Source: Candidatus Woesearchaeota archaeon (GTDB lineage: Archaea; Nanobdellota; Nanobdellia; Woesearchaeales; GW2011-AR4). From it: a stretch of DNA of 11,345 nucleotides. Both the position numbers and the translations under genes were made by a program. Below, piece by piece: positions 10,680-11,345 of this stretch. Position 1 is the stretch's first letter. Each line of letters begins with the position of its first letter. A model generated the notes under the pieces. The model searched no databases. It saw only the letters and a program-made list of their open reading frames with translations, and was not told the origin of the DNA. The DNA lies in NCBI GenBank assembly GCA_030751755.1, contig JASMFO010000054.1, forward strand, positions 1 to 11,345, read 5' to 3'.

Positions 10680-11000
10680 TTACCCGAATAGCGAACCTAG
10701 CCCAGCAGCTGCCTGCTCCTCAGACTTCTTCTCTTCTGTTGCTTTCTTCTTTGGGTCCTCTGCTTTTTTTGCTTCACCCGATGCAGCTTCTGCAGCTGGT
10801 GCGGCTGATGTAGCAGCGACTGGCACTGCAGCTTTTTCTATTGTTTCATCAATGTTTACTCCTTCCAGAGCAGCAACTAGTGCTTTAACGCGCGCTTCAT
10901 CTACCTTAACGCTAGCAGCTTCCAGCACTTTTTTTACATTACCCTCATCTACTTTTTGTCCTGCTTTGTGCAGCAGCATTGCCGTATACACATATTCCAT
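10680..11000 (-). CDS. rpl12: Ribosomal stalk protein P1 (archaeal L12)
   Basis: The 106-residue product starts MEYVYTAMLLHKAGQKVDEGNVKKVLEAA, the dimerisation helices of archaeal P1/L12. An Ala-rich and then Lys/Glu-rich hinge (60-98) follows, and it ends with GLGSLFG, the peptide that recruits translational GTPases such as aEF2. This start was chosen over upstream in-frame codons to 11039 because GGAGG lies about 8 bases before it and because family similarity begins exactly here. It lies 72 bases after the probable uL10 gene, the usual archaeal order. Confidence 0.97.
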   Translation of the reverse strand: MEYVYTAMLLHKAGQKVDEGNVKKVLEAASVKVDEARVKALVAALEGVNIDETIEKAAVPVAATSAAPAAEAASGEAKKAEDPKKKATEEKKSEEQAAAGLGSLFG

Positions 11001-11072
11001 TTTACCTTCCTCCATTAAATTTTTATTTTTAATTCTCAATAATTATTTTTTATATTGTTATTATCTTATTGC

Positions 11073-11345
11073 TTATTTTTTCCTCAATGTACCTTTTTTC
11101 AAAAGCTCTTTTGTCAAATCCTCAACTTCTTTTTGTTGTTTATCTTGCGGTTTTGTTTCTTCTTGTTTTTCTTCTTTCTTTTTTTGTAAATCATGAGCGC
11201 TTGGAACTGTTTTTTCCTGTTTATGTTCTTCTTTTTTTTCTTGTACTTCTTCCTTCTTGACATCTTCTATAATATCTGCTGCTGTTTCTTCTTTTCCTTC
11301 AGCAAATTTTTTGGTTTGTTCTACCATTACATTGACTTTTTTGTC
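11073..11345 (-). CDS. rpl10: C-terminal part of probable ribosomal protein uL10 (P0), truncated by window edge
   Basis: The frame is open to the right edge; about 90 residues are visible (DKKVNVMVEQTKKFAEGKEE...VPSAHDLQKKKEE...VEDLTKELLKKGTLRKK). The sequence is highly charged and probably disordered between two short helices. Assignment to uL10 rests mainly on position directly upstream of P1/L12, where archaea normally keep uL10. The visible tail has no diagnostic domain and does not end with the usual GLGxLFG peptide. A different lysine/glutamate-rich protein is possible. Confidence 0.55.
   Translation of the reverse strand, partial: DKKVNVMVEQTKKFAEGKEETAADIIEDVKKEEVQEKKEEHKQEKTVPSAHDLQKKKEEKQEETKPQDKQQKEVEDLTKELLKKGTLRKK

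Noticed and set aside
1..11345. CRISPR arrays, IS elements or prophage genes
   Set aside because: No regularly spaced repeats, transposase motifs or phage structural genes were seen. The only tandem array is the three 11-bp units at 9610-9642, which has no spacers.

Overview
The window is archaeal. It carries Rpo7-Spt4-eS24-eS27, bL12-type P1, NAC-alpha, Sec61-beta, archaeal RNase P RNA, COG1340 and THUMP-methyltransferase genes, and tRNA genes interrupted by bulge-helix-bulge (BHB) introns. TATA boxes lie about 25-30 bases from many start codons, so many mRNAs look leaderless. The AT-rich sequence, very compact spacing, small proteins and lineage-restricted hypothetical families fit a DPANN archaeon of the Woesearchaeota/Pacearchaeota kind. 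That placement is inference from gene content; no 16S gene is present.

Left part (1-731, minus strand): three consecutive intron-containing tRNA genes, Leu(UAA) -> Thr(GGU) -> Val(GAC) in transcription order. By my reading they hold six introns: three in Leu, one in Thr and two in Val. Removing them gives cloverleaf tRNAs of exactly 86, 73 and 73 nt. A structured AT-rich stretch follows (534-731). From 732 to 2357 a tightly packed minus-strand operon encodes three diverged copies of one unrecognised protein family. A GC-rich, highly self-complementary element at 2401-2598 looks like an unassigned structured RNA.

Middle part (2605-7347, all minus): a two-CBS-domain protein with a C-terminal zinc knuckle; tRNA-His; an operon of two related all-helical (possibly HEPN-like) proteins and a four-helix membrane protein; NAC-alpha; a 58-residue Sec61-beta; RNase P RNA directly upstream of it; a two-helix membrane protein; and a THUMP-domain RNA methyltransferase whose catalytic NPPY-type motif is replaced.

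Right part: a plus-strand information-processing cluster at 7635-9536 (PIN nuclease, Rpo7, Spt4, eS24, eS27). It converges on a minus-strand group at 9681-11345 (COG1340 coiled-coil protein, P1/L12 stalk protein, and the probable C-terminal tail of uL10 running off the window edge).

Most of the window serves RNA maturation (tRNA introns, RNase P, tRNA/rRNA modification), transcription, translation and nascent-chain handling. The parts least explained by known families are the multi-intron tRNAs, the paralogue triplet, the HEPN-like/membrane operon and the orphan structured RNA.
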